A stretch of 64,000 nucleotides of DNA from Linnemannia schmuckeri (taxonomy: Eukaryota; Mortierellomycota; Mortierellomycetes; Mortierellales; Mortierellaceae), in contig JANATG010000003.1 of NCBI GenBank assembly GCA_029449235.1, positions 372,001-436,000 of the forward strand. The letters run 5' to 3'. The notes under the pieces were generated by a model that worked only from the letters and a program-made list of their open reading frames with translations, ran no database searches and was not told where the DNA came from. Position numbers and translations under genes: made by a program. This document shows, piece by piece, positions 1-11,543 of this stretch; the first letter of the stretch is position 1; each line of letters begins with the position of its first letter.

Positions 1-189
1 CACAAAAAGATGGTCATCTGTTTTGATACGATCATCCACGAAAGAGATTATCTCTGAGTGAGAGCACTTTGATGGCAGTCGTAAACGAGACAGGGTGGAC
101 GCCAAGGACATGGAGTGACTATCGTAGGCTGTCTTGCATGTCTCTCGAGGGGCAAATGAAGGGAGGAGCATTGGAGTATATGGAGTCAT
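1..189 (-). CDS. 5' end of an unrecognised gene, cut by the window edge
   Basis: On the minus strand an ATG at 189 opens a frame of 63 codons with no stop that runs off base 1. It begins MTPYTPMLLPSFAPRE and continues Ser/Thr-rich and mildly basic, then turns into a more folded-looking stretch (SEIISFVDDRIKTDDHLFV). In-frame codons continue about 14 codons upstream of this ATG to a TAA, and no better ATG lies there. I do not recognise the family. The gene would be transcribed away from the ammonium transporter, with 3.7 kb between them. Support is only the open frame and plausible composition; a chance open frame of this length is possible. Confidence 0.4.
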   Translation of the reverse strand, partial: MTPYTPMLLPSFAPRETCKTAYDSHSMSLASTLSRLRLPSKCSHSEIISFVDDRIKTDDHLFV

Positions 190-2555
190 GACCAATAAGA
201 GTCCAGTAAAAACACTAAAAACTTCGAGTTAAGACAAGAGCAGAGCAAATGACGAGCAAGGTCACCGAGAAAGAGCATAGTTCTGGATCAATGCACATCC
301 GTGTAATCGAGAATAGTAGCGGGCTTAGTGTAAATTGCCTGTCCAACAAAAAAAAAATCACATTCCAAACACACGTTTAGACGACGCAGGATGCAAAATT
401 GGTTTACTTTCAACTTTTTTTCTTTCATTTTTGGTCCAACCGAAGAAAACAAAGGAGCAACCGAGACTCGAGAGTGTATGCATGTTTTGTGTGAGTGTGT
501 GTGTGTGCATTTAGCGGCAATTTGACCCCGCAAGATATGATTGGCGGACATGGCTAGTAGTATGTTTAGGGTGTGTGCGTTTTTGGTGGGCTCCGAGGAT
601 GGGAATGAACGAATAGACAATGAGGTGCAAGATCAAGGGAGAAGAAGGGGGTATTGAGTTAAAAAGGTTCCATAGATCGTGTCTGGTTCATGGAGAGGCA
701 AACATGCACTTGATTTTCGATCTTCGTATCTCTTCAACATGTCATCGTAGGGCACCGTGTGGTGAGCAGAAGCAAATGTGCATCCTGCGAGTAAATAAAA
801 CCGGTAGTCAACACTCAGGGAGCAAAGGTCACAAAAGAGCGACCCGGTGACATCAACGAATGTCAGCAGCTCCAATTCGTAACAAACAAGACCTTGCTTC
901 CAGAAAGAAAACAAGAAAAGAGAAAAAAAGATTAAGTTTGGGAGTGAAGTAAGGTAAGGGAGAAAAGAAAGCATAATTGATGTTCCGGCTAAGCATCATC
1001 GCTCGATAAAACAAACAACAGCAAAAGAAAAACACAAAAAAAGAAGATCGGCGACTTCGGATAGAAGGAAGGAAGGGTCCGTCTTCCCTGGAAACACGAG
1101 GGGGATAAGTTTGTGTTTATTTTTGACTGAACAAGTGAGTATCTACTCTGTGAAAAGCTTGGAGTAAAGGAAAATGGAGAGAAGAAAAGAAAAAAAAGAA
1201 AGAGGAACATTAGCACAGGAACGGACACAGACTTGCAGCAAGCTTGCCAGAGCCCGTTTCCCGGGCTACGCGGCAGAAAAAGGGTTTGAGGTTTAGAACT
1301 GGAGGGGATTGAATTGACTAGAACACTTTGTTTTGTTGCGTAATGTATCCCTTTCGGAGAAAAACTAACCCATCACGCCTGTTGACGTTTGTATCAGTTT
1401 ACGCTTTCGTGCAGCTCCTCCCCCTTTTTTCTATTTTTCTCTTTCTTAAAGGTCTCGTCTTCTTTCTTCTTTTCTTCCAGGAGAAAAGGCTAAAAAAAAG
1501 AAGGGAGAAAGGGTAGGGTCCGTAAAAAAGTCAAAAGAAACAAGCGAATTGCACAAATGAAGGTTGTTACCAACGACATAAAAAAATGCTACATCGTAGA
1601 TGTGGTTTTAGATGCATGCTTGCCACCAAAGGGGATGCAGTACCTGCAACTTTGTACTCCAAAACTGTTATCACATTCAGGTGCTCTTGACGCGTGTTTG
1701 GGTCCGTGTCACACGCTTAAGAATGATAAGAGTGTGTGACTGTTGGTTAAACATCCCAATTATTCGCGTGTTTGAAGCAGTGTACAAGGAAAAAGGAGAG
1801 CGAGGCGGAGCTGATAGGTGATTGATTACTTTCCCACCTTCCCCCTTGACCTTCCTTTCCTTGACATTAACACCTTTGGCCTTTTTTTTCATTCTCCTTC
1901 ACTTGGTCCATGCGAAGAAAAAAAAAGGGAGAGAGGGAAAAGAAAGAAAGAAAAAACCTTGCCCTCTTTTTCTCTTTTTAATACTCTGTACCATTTACCA
2001 AGCTGCAAGCCTTGCACCTTACTAGCTCGAGTTTCTTTAACCTTTGTTCATTTCAACATCGAGGATTTGTATTTTGCCGCTGCATACTCGTTATTATCTA
2101 TTTTTTGACCATTCATTCCTTAATAGAAGGTGAGGGGAAGCAGCGTAAAGAGGGTGGAAACGTGCGCAAGCTGTAGAGGGAGAGAGTGAGAAAGGAGAGA
2201 GTGGCTGTTGGCCGTAGCCGAACCCCTAGAATAAGAAGCAGGCACTTGACCATTACCAACGGAAAAACTGCATTACTGGTCAGTCAGGGATGCGTAACTT
2301 TCACCCCCTGCCTTTGCCTATTTTTTTACTCGCCAAGCTACAGCCCACTTGAGCTACTGGAACTCCAAGAACACCCCTCATCTCAGTTCATTTTTAGCAA
2401 GCCTTCAGCTTGGATTTCTCACCTCTTGCTATTTTCCTAGCCTGCATATGTGTGTGCTAGGCAAGGGTTCATTCCTCCTTGCATGTTCATTCTCAACTGC
2501 ATTCGTGCAGGCAACTTGAATGGCCAATTCCAGAGAAAATTAAGACATTGCTGTC

Positions 2556-2769
2556 CTTATCATTTCTCATTTCCTATCAAATGATATCCCTCGAGGACGG
2601 TCAGAGATGAATTTTCGCTATTGGTGTGTTTCTGTCTTGTTGGACGATAAGATGGACAGGTTGAAAATGATTTTAAGTTTTCGTTTTTTCGTTGCCATGT
2701 GTCTGTGTATCCGACGACGAAAATAATTGTGAGCTTTGTCTTGTCCCGTATTACGAAACGGACCTTATC
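2556..2769. promoter_or_regulatory. Cluster of three GATAAG motifs upstream of the ammonium transporter
   Basis: GATAAG occurs at 2556-2561 (minus), 2646-2651 (plus) and 2764-2769 (minus); a further copy is at 1725-1730 and a weaker TGATAG at 3784-3789. Fungal nitrogen regulators of the AreA/Gln3 GATA family bind HGATAR sites before genes for nitrogen uptake, including ammonium permeases. The clustering about 1.1-1.3 kb before an ammonium transporter start is suggestive. The distance is long and the motif is short, so function is inferred only. Confidence 0.35.
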
Positions 2770-3525
2770 TTCACTCATGGAGTGTAGTACGATACTGCTC
2801 CCTACCTCGTGATGTGGTGAGTCTCCCTTTCCTTGTCTTTCTTCTGTCTAGTCTGACTGTCTCTGTTCTTACCCCGGATTGTTGAGGCTTTCCTTATTCG
2901 TCAATTAACTCAAGATTTCTTTCTTTTGGATGAACAAGAAGATGACGATGGTGTGTCCGGAGAGAAGTGCTGTTGCCCTGTCTTCCTATCTGTGAACACG
3001 CGGACCATCCTCCATCCTTCATCGCCAGAGTAGCTCTTCATCCTCTTGCTCGTTTCATGATTCCTCACTTCGATCATTCACTGCAGTTAGTTCATTCATC
3101 CAATTGATTAAATCAAAGAGTAGGAGAAGAAAAAAAAAAGGCCATGTTTATTCCACGGTTCGCCGCCTGTTAATTTGCAGGTAGCGGGGTGCGTCTGTAT
3201 ATATTTTCTTTTCGATGTAACTGTCCGTGTGGAGTCCTATGCTATGCGTATATATGTGTTGTGTGGAAGTGAGTTGTGGGATCGGAGGTTGTGTATGTGT
3301 GCTGCTTATATGTAGAAGTGTTCTACTTTTGTTTTTGTTCTTGTTTTCATTGTTTACATATCAATCAATTGAATAGTGTTGTTTGTGTTATGTTCAATTT
3401 GAATTTACAGTGATGGTGGTGATGGCGAATGCTCTCTTCTTTTACTTCCTGGAGTACTTATTTCCTTAGTTTTCCGAGTCGTATCGTTCATCACTCATTA
3501 TTATTTCAATCTGATCATCCTTTAT

Positions 3526-3533
3526 TATAAATA
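3526..3533 (+). promoter_or_regulatory. TATA-like box and C/T-rich leader of the ammonium transporter
   Basis: TATAAATA stands alone about 370 bases before the ATG at 3902. It is followed from about 3540 to 3900 by almost uninterrupted C/T-rich sequence, the same arrangement seen before other plus-strand genes here. The transcription start was not determined. Confidence 0.35.
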
Positions 3534-3901
3534 CCTTGCTCCTTTCCCTCTTCTTTTCCTCTGCTTCTCTGTCTTTCTCATCGCCAAGCGACCATCCCTC
3601 TCGTTTCTCCCTTCCTTCTCTTCTATTCTCTTCTGTTTTCTTCTCTTCTCCTCACTCATATACCCCTTCTTCTCTTCTTTTCACGTATCTCTCTTTCTCT
3701 ATCTCAAAATAATCTCAATTCTCATCCTGACTGTATTCCCATCCCCCTTCTGTTCACGACCTCTTTATCCAGATCGTCAGCTCTGATAGCTCTCTATCCC
3801 TTTATAACCGCTTCTCTCTCCTGCATCGCTCTCTCTCCTTCTCTTTATACCCTTCTTCCTCTCTCTCTCCCTCTTGCTGGCTACAACTTCTCACCCCCGC
3901 C

Positions 3902-5468
3902 ATGAACGCCACGGAAACTCCTGCTCCTGTGATCGGATCGCAGTACGAGGCCGGTGATATCGCCTGGACCCTGGCCTCGACGGCCCTTGTCTGGCTCATG
4001 ATCCCTGGTATCGGCTACTTTTACTCTGGAATGGCTCGTTCCAAGAACGCTCTCTCCCTCATCATGCTCTCATGCTGCTCCATTGCCGTCGTCACCTTCC
4101 AGGTATGCACAGCACCCTTTTCCCTCTTTAGCAGAAATTTTCTATTATCTTTATGCGTAAAGATATAAGAATCCAAATTTCTAACGGTCATATCACGTTC
4201 TTATCGTTTCACAATCAAAATCGAAATAGTGGTTCTTGTTCGGCTACTCGTTGGCATTCAGCAAATCAGCTAACGCTTTCATAGGCAACTTTGATAATGC
4301 CTTCTTCCGTGGAGTCCTGGATGCGCCCTCAGTCGGCTCGTCGCGCATCCCTGATGTGGTCTTTATGCTCTACCAGGGCATGTTTGCTGCCTTGACCCCC
4401 GCCCTGGCTATCGGTGCTGCTGCTGAGCGTGGCCGCATCCTCCCAACCCTCGTCTTCATCTTCCTCTGGACCACCTTTGTCTATGATTTCATTGCCTGCT
4501 GGACATGGAACCCTGCCGGATGGAGTTTTGTGATGGGTGGTTTGGATTTCGCTGGTGGCACCCCCGTCCACATCTCGTCTGGTGGTGCTGCTCTTGCTTA
4601 CGCTCTTGTTCTTGGCCGTCGTTCCGGCGATCACCGCGACTTCCGCCCCCACTCCATGTCGAACGTTGTCATCGGTACCTGCTTCATCTGGTTTGGTTGG
4701 TTCGGCTTCAACGGTGGTTCTGCCCTCTCTGCTAACTTGCGCGCTGCTATGGCTTGTGTTGTCACAAACTTGGCTGCCTCTGTTGGAGGTATTACCTGGG
4801 TCTTGCTCGACTACCGCCACGAGCGCAAGTTGTCTGTCTTGGGTTTCTGCTCCGGCGCTGTTTCTGGTTTGGTTGCCATTACCCCCGGTTCTGGATTCGT
4901 CTCGCCTGCCTCCTCTGTTGCCATTGGTTTCTTGGGTGCCTGTGCCTGCAACTTGGCTGTCCGTCTGAAGCACCATCTCAAATACGACGATGCTTTTGAT
5001 GTCTTTGCTGTCCACGGTGTTGGTGGAATCGTCGGTAACTTATTGACTGGTGTCTTTGCTCAGAGCTGGGTTGCTGCCCTCGATGGTGCCACTGTCATCG
5101 CCGGAGGTTGGTTGGACGGCCACTGGATGCAGGTTGTTCACCAGCTTGCCGATTCTGCAGCTGGTCTCGGCTGGTCCTTCACCGTCACCTACCTGATCCT
5201 CTTCATCATGAACAAGATTCCTGGCCTCAACATTCGCGCTAAGGCAATCAACGAGCACCGCGGTTTGGATCTTGCCGAATTGGGCGAGATGGCCTATGGT
5301 TACGTCAACGAAAAGGCGGCCACGGTGGAGGGTGTCGATCACTCGATGGAGGTTGGCCAGGCTGGTGCCAGCGGTGCTTCCCAGTCTTCGGATTCTGTCA
5401 ACGAGATCAAGATCGGAAGCGTTTCGACTCTGGGTCGTCACCCATCTGAAGTGGGCCCGGGCCATTAA
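3902..5468 (+). CDS. Ammonium transporter, Mep2-type Amt/Mep family
   Basis: Two exons, 3902-4102 and 4230-5468, joined by a 127-bp GT-AG intron in phase 0, encode about 479 residues, the usual length for fungal Mep proteins. The protein carries ammonium across the plasma membrane. About eleven hydrophobic segments are visible. The family signature follows the first exon: GDIAWTLASTALVWLMIPG and a pore region with PALAIGAAAERGR. Both pore histidines are present: His181 in GGTPVHISSGG and His329 in FAVHGVGGIVGN, matching His168 and His318 of bacterial AmtB. Yeast Mep1/Mep3 have Glu at the first site, so this copy is Mep2-like, the type linked to ammonium sensing and filamentous growth in other fungi. 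The cytosolic tail keeps the conserved RGLDLAELGEMAYGY element and ends in a Ser-rich stretch. GATA sites upstream suggest nitrogen control. Confidence 0.95.
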
Positions 5469-5933
5469 TGTCCTCTCCTTGCGATAATCCCCCTTTTCCA
5501 CAGCAAAACAAAAAACCCGGATCGCGCAGTAATGTGGTGTGCCTTTCTTAATAGACTTTTGATATCCCTCTTTCTTTACTCTTGTATAACAAAACAAAAA
5601 GCTATTTGCCCTCTGTTTAAAAATAAAAAAACCCTTGTACAGCATCTATCTCTGCCTTTCGTTTGTTATCTCTCAGTCCATGCTCGTGTTTCGTAGATCT
5701 CAAAATTCAATTAGAAAAGGGTAACAGTTTTAGTCCATACCCTACATATTTCGAAAGTAAACAAATCCAAGGCATCTTGCAGATCCAAGCCTCCCGAGGC
5801 TACCTCTTTCCCCTTTCAGCAGTCCCTACAGCGTTCGCCCTGAAGAAGGAGCGGATCACCCATTGACAATTCATAAGGCCGGACATTTGAGTAATCCTTC
5901 CTTTTTCCCTCTTCACTCAAAACCTCATCCATC
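5469..5933. other. Short intergenic region between two co-directional genes
   Basis: It carries the 3' UTR of the ammonium transporter with A-rich stretches near 5500-5635 (several AATAAA-like runs around 5620), then the leader of the uS9m gene. No other gene is seen. Confidence 0.5.
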
Positions 5934-6893
5934 ATGCTTTCTTCGCGGACGCTTGGAAGGATCCTGACCGGGTCCATCAGCAGACCCCTCCGTTCTGCTG
6001 CTGCTGTCACGCCAGTCGCAATTCGCTCCCTCTCGCAATCCGCCACCACCAACAACTTCACAACTACGACTTCACAGGAACAACAGGATGGCCCCTCAGT
6101 GGCCGGATACAACTCCTTGAGCGGGTTCCAGCGCAAGCCTGAATCCCCCTCATACTTCACCACAAACCCGGTCTACAACGAACTGATCGTCAACCTCGAT
6201 TACGCCTACCGCCAGTTCCGTCCTTCCACCCGCCCCTCCAAGACCGCTGTCCGTCCCAACTGGCTCGGCAAACCCGCTCTCACCGTCGCAGTGGGTGTCG
6301 ATACCTTGAAGACTTCTCAGTACCGTCTCATCGTCTCCAAGCTCAACCAACTTGCTACCTTGACCCCCCGCCCCGCACCCGTCGAGGCTCTGTTCAGTCG
6401 GTTCGCAAAGACGGAGGAGCAGATGGGACAGAAGGCTAAGCCTAGAGTTGTCGATGCTATGGGTCGTGCTTTGGCGACGGGCAGGAGAAAGGAGGCTAGC
6501 GCGAGTGTTTATGTTGTCGAGGGAGAGGGCAAGGTTTTGATCAACGGACAGGAGGGTGCTGAGTATTTTAAGAAGAGTCAGGATCTGGATTCATTGTTGA
6601 AGCCCCTTGAGGTCACGTCTTTGCTTGGAAAGTATAACGTCTGGGCCCTCGTCCAGGGCGGTGGTACCACCGGTAAGTTTCTCTTCTTTCACCCAATTGC
6701 GTTTTTTTTTAACACGGGGAAATTGTGTCCTTGATAAGATGCTGAGAAAGAAGGAACTTTGGTAACTAATTGTTGCTTTGATTCGCGTTTGAATATGTAG
6801 GCCAAGCTGAGGCTATCTCTCTTGGAATCGCCAAGGCTTTGATGACACACACGCCCGAGCTCAAGCCTACTCTCAGAAAGGGTAAGGAGCACT

Positions 6894-6932
<39 letters not shown>

Positions 6933-7102
6933 GGCTCATTTGACTTTTGACAGGGCCCGATCAGCGACTAACAGCTGCTCACTCCTCAATTTTTCTTTCA
7001 ATACCATTAGCTGGCTGCATCACTCGTGATATGCGTGTTGTGGAACGTAAAAAGCCCGGTCAGTACGGAGCAAGGAAAAAGTTCCAGTGGGTCAAGCGTT
7101 AA
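5934..7102 (+). CDS. MRPS9: Mitochondrial small-subunit ribosomal protein uS9m
   Basis: Three exons, 5934-6672, 6801-6881 and 7011-7102, with matching phases (1 and 1), encode about 303 residues. The first 40 residues are rich in Arg, Ser and Ala with no acidic residue (MLSSRTLGRILTGSISRPLR), as expected for a mitochondrial presequence. The C-terminal third is the uS9 domain: GRALATGRRKEASASVYV, then INGQ, a GQAEAISLGIAKAL segment, and an end in GARKKFQWVKR. The final KR tail reaches the P-site tRNA in known ribosomes. Residues 40-180 are the longer N-terminal extension seen in fungal mitochondrial S9. The second intron holds a 34-nt T run. The gene converges on the Dnmt2 gene, about 240 bp away. 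Confidence 0.93.
6896..6929 (+). repeat. T34 homopolymer in uS9m intron 2
   Basis: An unbroken T run lies between the 5' splice site at 6882 and the acceptor before 7011. It is one of about a dozen similar T or A tracts in introns and leaders of this window. Confidence 0.9.
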
Positions 7103-7344
7103 ACAATATTTTATTTTCAATACTTGGTCGTTTCTTTGGTTTCAGCAGGAACAGGAGCTTCAGGAAGCAGAAAGCAGGATGGGCGGGAGGTGTTATTGTT
7201 TTTCAGGCATATTTTCTTTTCTTTTTTTTTCCAGTAGCATGGCTAGACAAACATTACATAAAATCCATTACTCATGAACACACACTTTTAAAGGAGAAAA
7301 GAAATGCAAGATTATGATAGTGTATTTGGATGTGTGTTAAAAAT

Positions 7345-9285
7345 CTACTTTTCCTCTTCCTTCTCTTCAGCCTTGCTCTCTTCCACCTTTTTAGTATCGT
7401 CAGTCTTTTCTTCTACGCTCCCAGGCTTGGAGGTCAGGAGGTACTTGATCAATTCCCCAACAACCTTGACATTGATACTATTTCCCAGTACACGGTACCG
7501 CTGCTTCAAAGTCGTAGTCTTCGGGAACGAGAACTTGCCCTCGACAATGGGAAAGCCCATCAGACGAGCAACTTCGTTCTCGGTGAAGTAGCGTAATCCG
7601 AGGGTGCGGAGCAAATTCAAAGCCTTGGTGGTTTCTTCTTCTGCGAGGCTAGATTCAGTGTCGGGCCTGGCTTTTGCGGAGGATTTGAGGGCTTCTGCTT
7701 CGTCGAATATTGTTGCTGTCTGTAGGAGGAAGGCGAAGAGAGGAGAGGGTGGTGCGAGGTGTTAGTGGGTTGGGAGGTTGGTTTGAACCGAGGTTTGGAT
7801 ATTACGAGACATATTTGAAAAAACTTACATCTTTGTCTTGGACCATTTGAAAGATCGATCCAGTGGATTCCACAAAATGGTAGTATCCTACATAAACACA
7901 TGGCCACACACTCACCATTGATGTTAGTCCAATGGCCACAGTAGTTACGCTTTCCTCAGGTATTAACGTACATCCTGGCAAAAATATTAGTCATACCTTT
8001 AGTGAAGCAGCAGGAGCGACGGGTAGATGATTTGACGATATCAAACAACCGTCCGTACTTGAGCAAGGTCTTGTCCGGGATCATGTACCGTTCCATCCGT
8101 GCATCCGACATATCCGTGAACTCGATGTACTGCTCCAGTGTATCGACCTTGAGTGCCAGCATGGGGTCTGCAAGCAGGGCGTCCTCGTCCGGTTTGGCCG
8201 CTGCATCGCCTTCCTTGGTGACGGCAGAGGTTGAGATCCCGGTACGTTGCTTCTTGGCAGCCACGGGGGTCGACAGACCTGATAAATCACCCTGCCTCCG
8301 TCCATCCACAAAGTCCTTGTCCTGTGCACCCTTCTGCTCATCATCATTGCTGCTGTCGGTGGCGGGGATATATCCGATCAAGGTTCCAGTCACAGGGTGA
8401 ACGAACCCACCAACTGTCCCAGTCTTCCTGGCCAGACAATAATACCTCATCCTGGAATTCGGAATCCCGATCTGCAACGGTGTGATCAACAGTTCCTGGA
8501 ACTCATACCCAGCAGTGGCCAAGGCTTCAACAAGTAGATCACGCGAGTCGGATTCTTCGAACCCCTTGACGTTCTCGAGGAGGATATAGTTGGGAGGGTG
8601 TTCCATCTTGGGGAGGATGTCCATCAGATAGAGGAAGGATTTCGCCCGGGTATCTTTGCTGCCCTCCTGGTTGCCTGTTCTCGTGTACTACATTAGGATT
8701 CAAGAAGGAGGCCGAGATTAGTGAGATGATGATGGGTCCGGTTGATTTCTGCATTGTGCTGTCTTTTGTGTATCTTGGCAAGGCGTTTTGCTTACGGGTT
8801 GGCAGGGAGGAGACATGAGCCAGACATCTGCCTGCTGCTTGTCATAAAACTCCATCGGCACCGCCTCAATGTTTCTCTAATATATACAATTGAAAAAAAT
8901 AAAACAAGCCAGATTAGGTCGATTGCTCTTCCAGTATCCTTCGGCAATTTACCCAACTTTGGGCGTGGGATGCACTCGTTTTACCTGGGCCAGTTGCTTC
9001 TTGCCATGGTTATGTGCATAGACCTCGTTGGCGGTGGTGTTGATATCGAACGCTTTGAGGATCTCGCCCTTGTGACCCGATCTGTCAAATGCATAGTGCT
9101 AACGGAGAGCGAAAGGTTTGCAAAAAAAACAAGGTGTAAGCAGTCGTTTTATGTGCGTTTCCTGGCCCCAGCGTTAGTACTCCTGTTTTTCGCTGCCAAG
9201 ACGTGGTGAATGTGAATGTATAAGTTACCATGCCTCCGATGCCAGAGTAGAATTCCAAGACCCGAAACTGATGTTCCTCTGCCAT
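7345..9285 (-). CDS. TRDMT1: Dnmt2-type tRNA (cytosine-5) methyltransferase
   Basis: Six exons read downward: 9285-9229, 9098-8985, 8876-8796, 8687-7997, 7887-7829 and 7719-7345, with compatible phases, give about 458 residues. Family enzymes methylate C38 of tRNA-Asp and related tRNAs. Motif I is LEFYSGIGGM followed by HYAFD. The catalytic cysteine is Cys82 in PPCQP (motif IV), followed by the Dnmt2-type YTRTGNQ. Glu122 lies in ENV (motif VI), and the RMRYYCLA and SCCFTKGYYHFVESTGS blocks are typical. The C-terminus has the target-recognition and motif IX-X block LRYFTENEVARLMGFP and QRYRVLGNSINVKVV. Residues about 193-254 form a low-complexity insertion with KKQR. A Lys/Glu-rich tail ends the protein. 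Human Dnmt2 is about 390 residues, so the excess is the insertion plus the tail. It is clearly not a replication-type Dnmt1: no N-terminal regulatory domains are present. Confidence 0.93.
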
Positions 9286-10263
9286 GTTGAAAGTTATGTG
9301 GAAATGTGGTGAACAAAAAATGTGCCTCCTTTCAGCCTTGGAAAAAAAAGAAAATGGGAGAGCTGAAAGGCACAAGCCACATTGTTGTGTTTGCCACCAA
9401 ATTTTTGGACGTCAAGTCATCCTTGCACTTTGTTGCACCTTTAGACAAAGCCATCACAGTCGTTCTTTATTCACTTCTCTTGGTATCATTACACCATTAT
9501 AGGATTGAAATTTAATGGGTCAAAGTGAAAGCTTAGAAGGTGTGAAAAAGGTAAAGGGTGCAATCGACTAAGCAGTCGTGGAAGCGAGCGCGCAATGTAT
9601 AAGACGGCGGCCAGGAGATCACGATGAAAGTGGAAATTGTGAAGATATCAATTAACCCCTCTCAACCCCCACATATCTATTGCCACTCTTTTTTCTCTCT
9701 TTTATTTTTACTCCACATAATTGGACAGGTTATCATCAAAGAGACATAGTTGCAAGGGGAAAGGGATGTTCAAAGTGTGATGATACGCATATATGCATAA
9801 TTCTTTGCTGCTTTTGTTGTTACTTCTCGTGCATTAGAGAACAAAAAAAAGGATGCGTGTACTGCGGGGGACTGGAAGGTGGGGGCGAGCAAAAGAAGAA
9901 CAGAGGTAACGACAAATTTTTATTAGAAAGTGTGTGTATGAATGCGAAATGGGGTCGTTTCTATGGTTTCTTGGGAAAGTGAGCATGAAATTGGGCAATG
10001 GCAAGTGTATGTAAAATAGGAGACCCATTTTTGGATCTATTCTCCGCTCTCTTCCACTTTGCAGGTTTGCAGGCATACGGCACCCAGGTAAATAAAAGGT
10101 TAGCGCTATTTCAATCGCAGGGTCCCTTTGGATTGAGTTGTGTGGAATGGTATGTTGTGAGTTGTGGAGGATTGTGTGTGTGTTTACCATGTTTGCACGA
10201 AAAAACAAGAGTTAGTCGAGAAACAGGAAAGTGAAGGAGAAAGAGAAGGATCGGATTTCTTTT

Positions 10264-10304
<41 letters not shown>

Positions 10305-10633
10305 GATTCTTTTCTTTTCTACTTTTCTTTTCCACCTTTCTTTTCCACTTTTCTTTTCTGCTTTTCTTTTTCTGTTCTGGTCACACTTCCTTTACTCGTC
10401 ATCCTTTTCTTTCACTTTCCTTTACTTCTCTCATCACTTGTTCTTTCCCTCAACCAAGAAAGCAGACCCACGCTCTCTCTCTCCTCTCACTCTTTCTTCC
10501 CTGTTTTCTCTTGTCTCTTTTCTTTCCTCTTTTCTTTTACTTCCTCAACTTCTACTTTATTCGACTCTAGCAGACAAGTACCCACTCATCGACAACAGGC
10601 AACAATCCACCCTCAACAAACAAAACACAAACC
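9286..10633. other. Divergent promoter region between Dnmt2 and the Mso1-like gene
   Basis: No coding frame is supported. From about 10250 the sequence becomes a C/T-rich leader for the plus-strand gene, with an unbroken T38 run at 10266-10303 and then repeated TTTTCTTTTC units up to about 10380. Confidence 0.55.
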
Positions 10634-11495
10634 ATGTCATCGCAGGACTACCGTGTGTCGACAGTCGCTATCCTCTGCCGAGACTGTGGCAACGACGTCG
10701 GGCTCTACCCCGGGAAACACAAGTGCCCTCCTCGTCCCGCCATGCCCGCCATGCCCGCCATCCCTGCACAATACCAACAACAGCAACAATCCTCATACTC
10801 ATCTCGAGGGATGAATGGTGGAGCGAATGAGGGTAGGAGACCTCCAGACTTGAGCCCTGGGTCTTTGCATTCCGGAGGCGGAGGTGGAGGGTACGGGAGC
10901 TCTTCATCATCTTCGAGCAGGACGCCGACCTCATCTAGTTTCCAAGACCGGATGGCAGGTGGAGGGTCAAACGCAAGGACGCCGACGGCAATGTCGTTCC
11001 AGGAGCGGTTGAAGGAGCGGGACCGGGAGAAACAGCAGCGGGAACGAGAGGAGCGTGAAGCTGCTGCTCGCAGTGTCCGTGAAGGTAACGAACTACACCT
11101 TCATGCGCTATTGCTTATTCAATTGTTGTGTGAATGAATTTTCCATGTTTGGTATTCTTTTCCTTGGAATGGGCCAAAGTACCTATGCACGACCACTTTT
11201 TTTTTAAATGTGTGGTGTGTATGTTTCGCAGTGTCTTGAACGATCCAAGCAAAAAGCAAGAGTTGTCTTTAGATCGATCAATCACCACCATCAAAATATT
11301 TTATACTTAACCAAATACCTTTCTTTTTTTTCTTTAAAATTAGACCCAAGGGGAGATTCGGGCAGCAACGTGGCAACACCTACTTCAGCATCATCAACAA
11401 CAACAACTGGATCCCTCTGGAACAGGTTAAAGGCTGCCAAGGAAGTTGTCACCGCCACAATCACAGGAGAAGAGAAATGGCCTGGTAAGAAGCGA

Positions 11496-11543
<48 letters not shown>

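Larger units (their letters stand above)
190..3901. other. Intergenic region between divergent genes
   Basis: No convincing coding frame is seen on either strand; the short open frames are low-complexity (Lys/Arg- or Phe/Ser-rich) and lack splice or motif support. The part before about 1500 is rich in A/G on the plus strand. The last 360 bases are a C/T-rich leader. The region holds a GATAAG cluster and a TATA-like box, listed separately. Confidence 0.6.

Noticed and set aside
4329..5015. 228-codon open frame antisense to the ammonium transporter
   Set aside because: It mirrors the strongly biased codons of the real gene; the composition is Thr/Gly/Asp-rich with no family motif.
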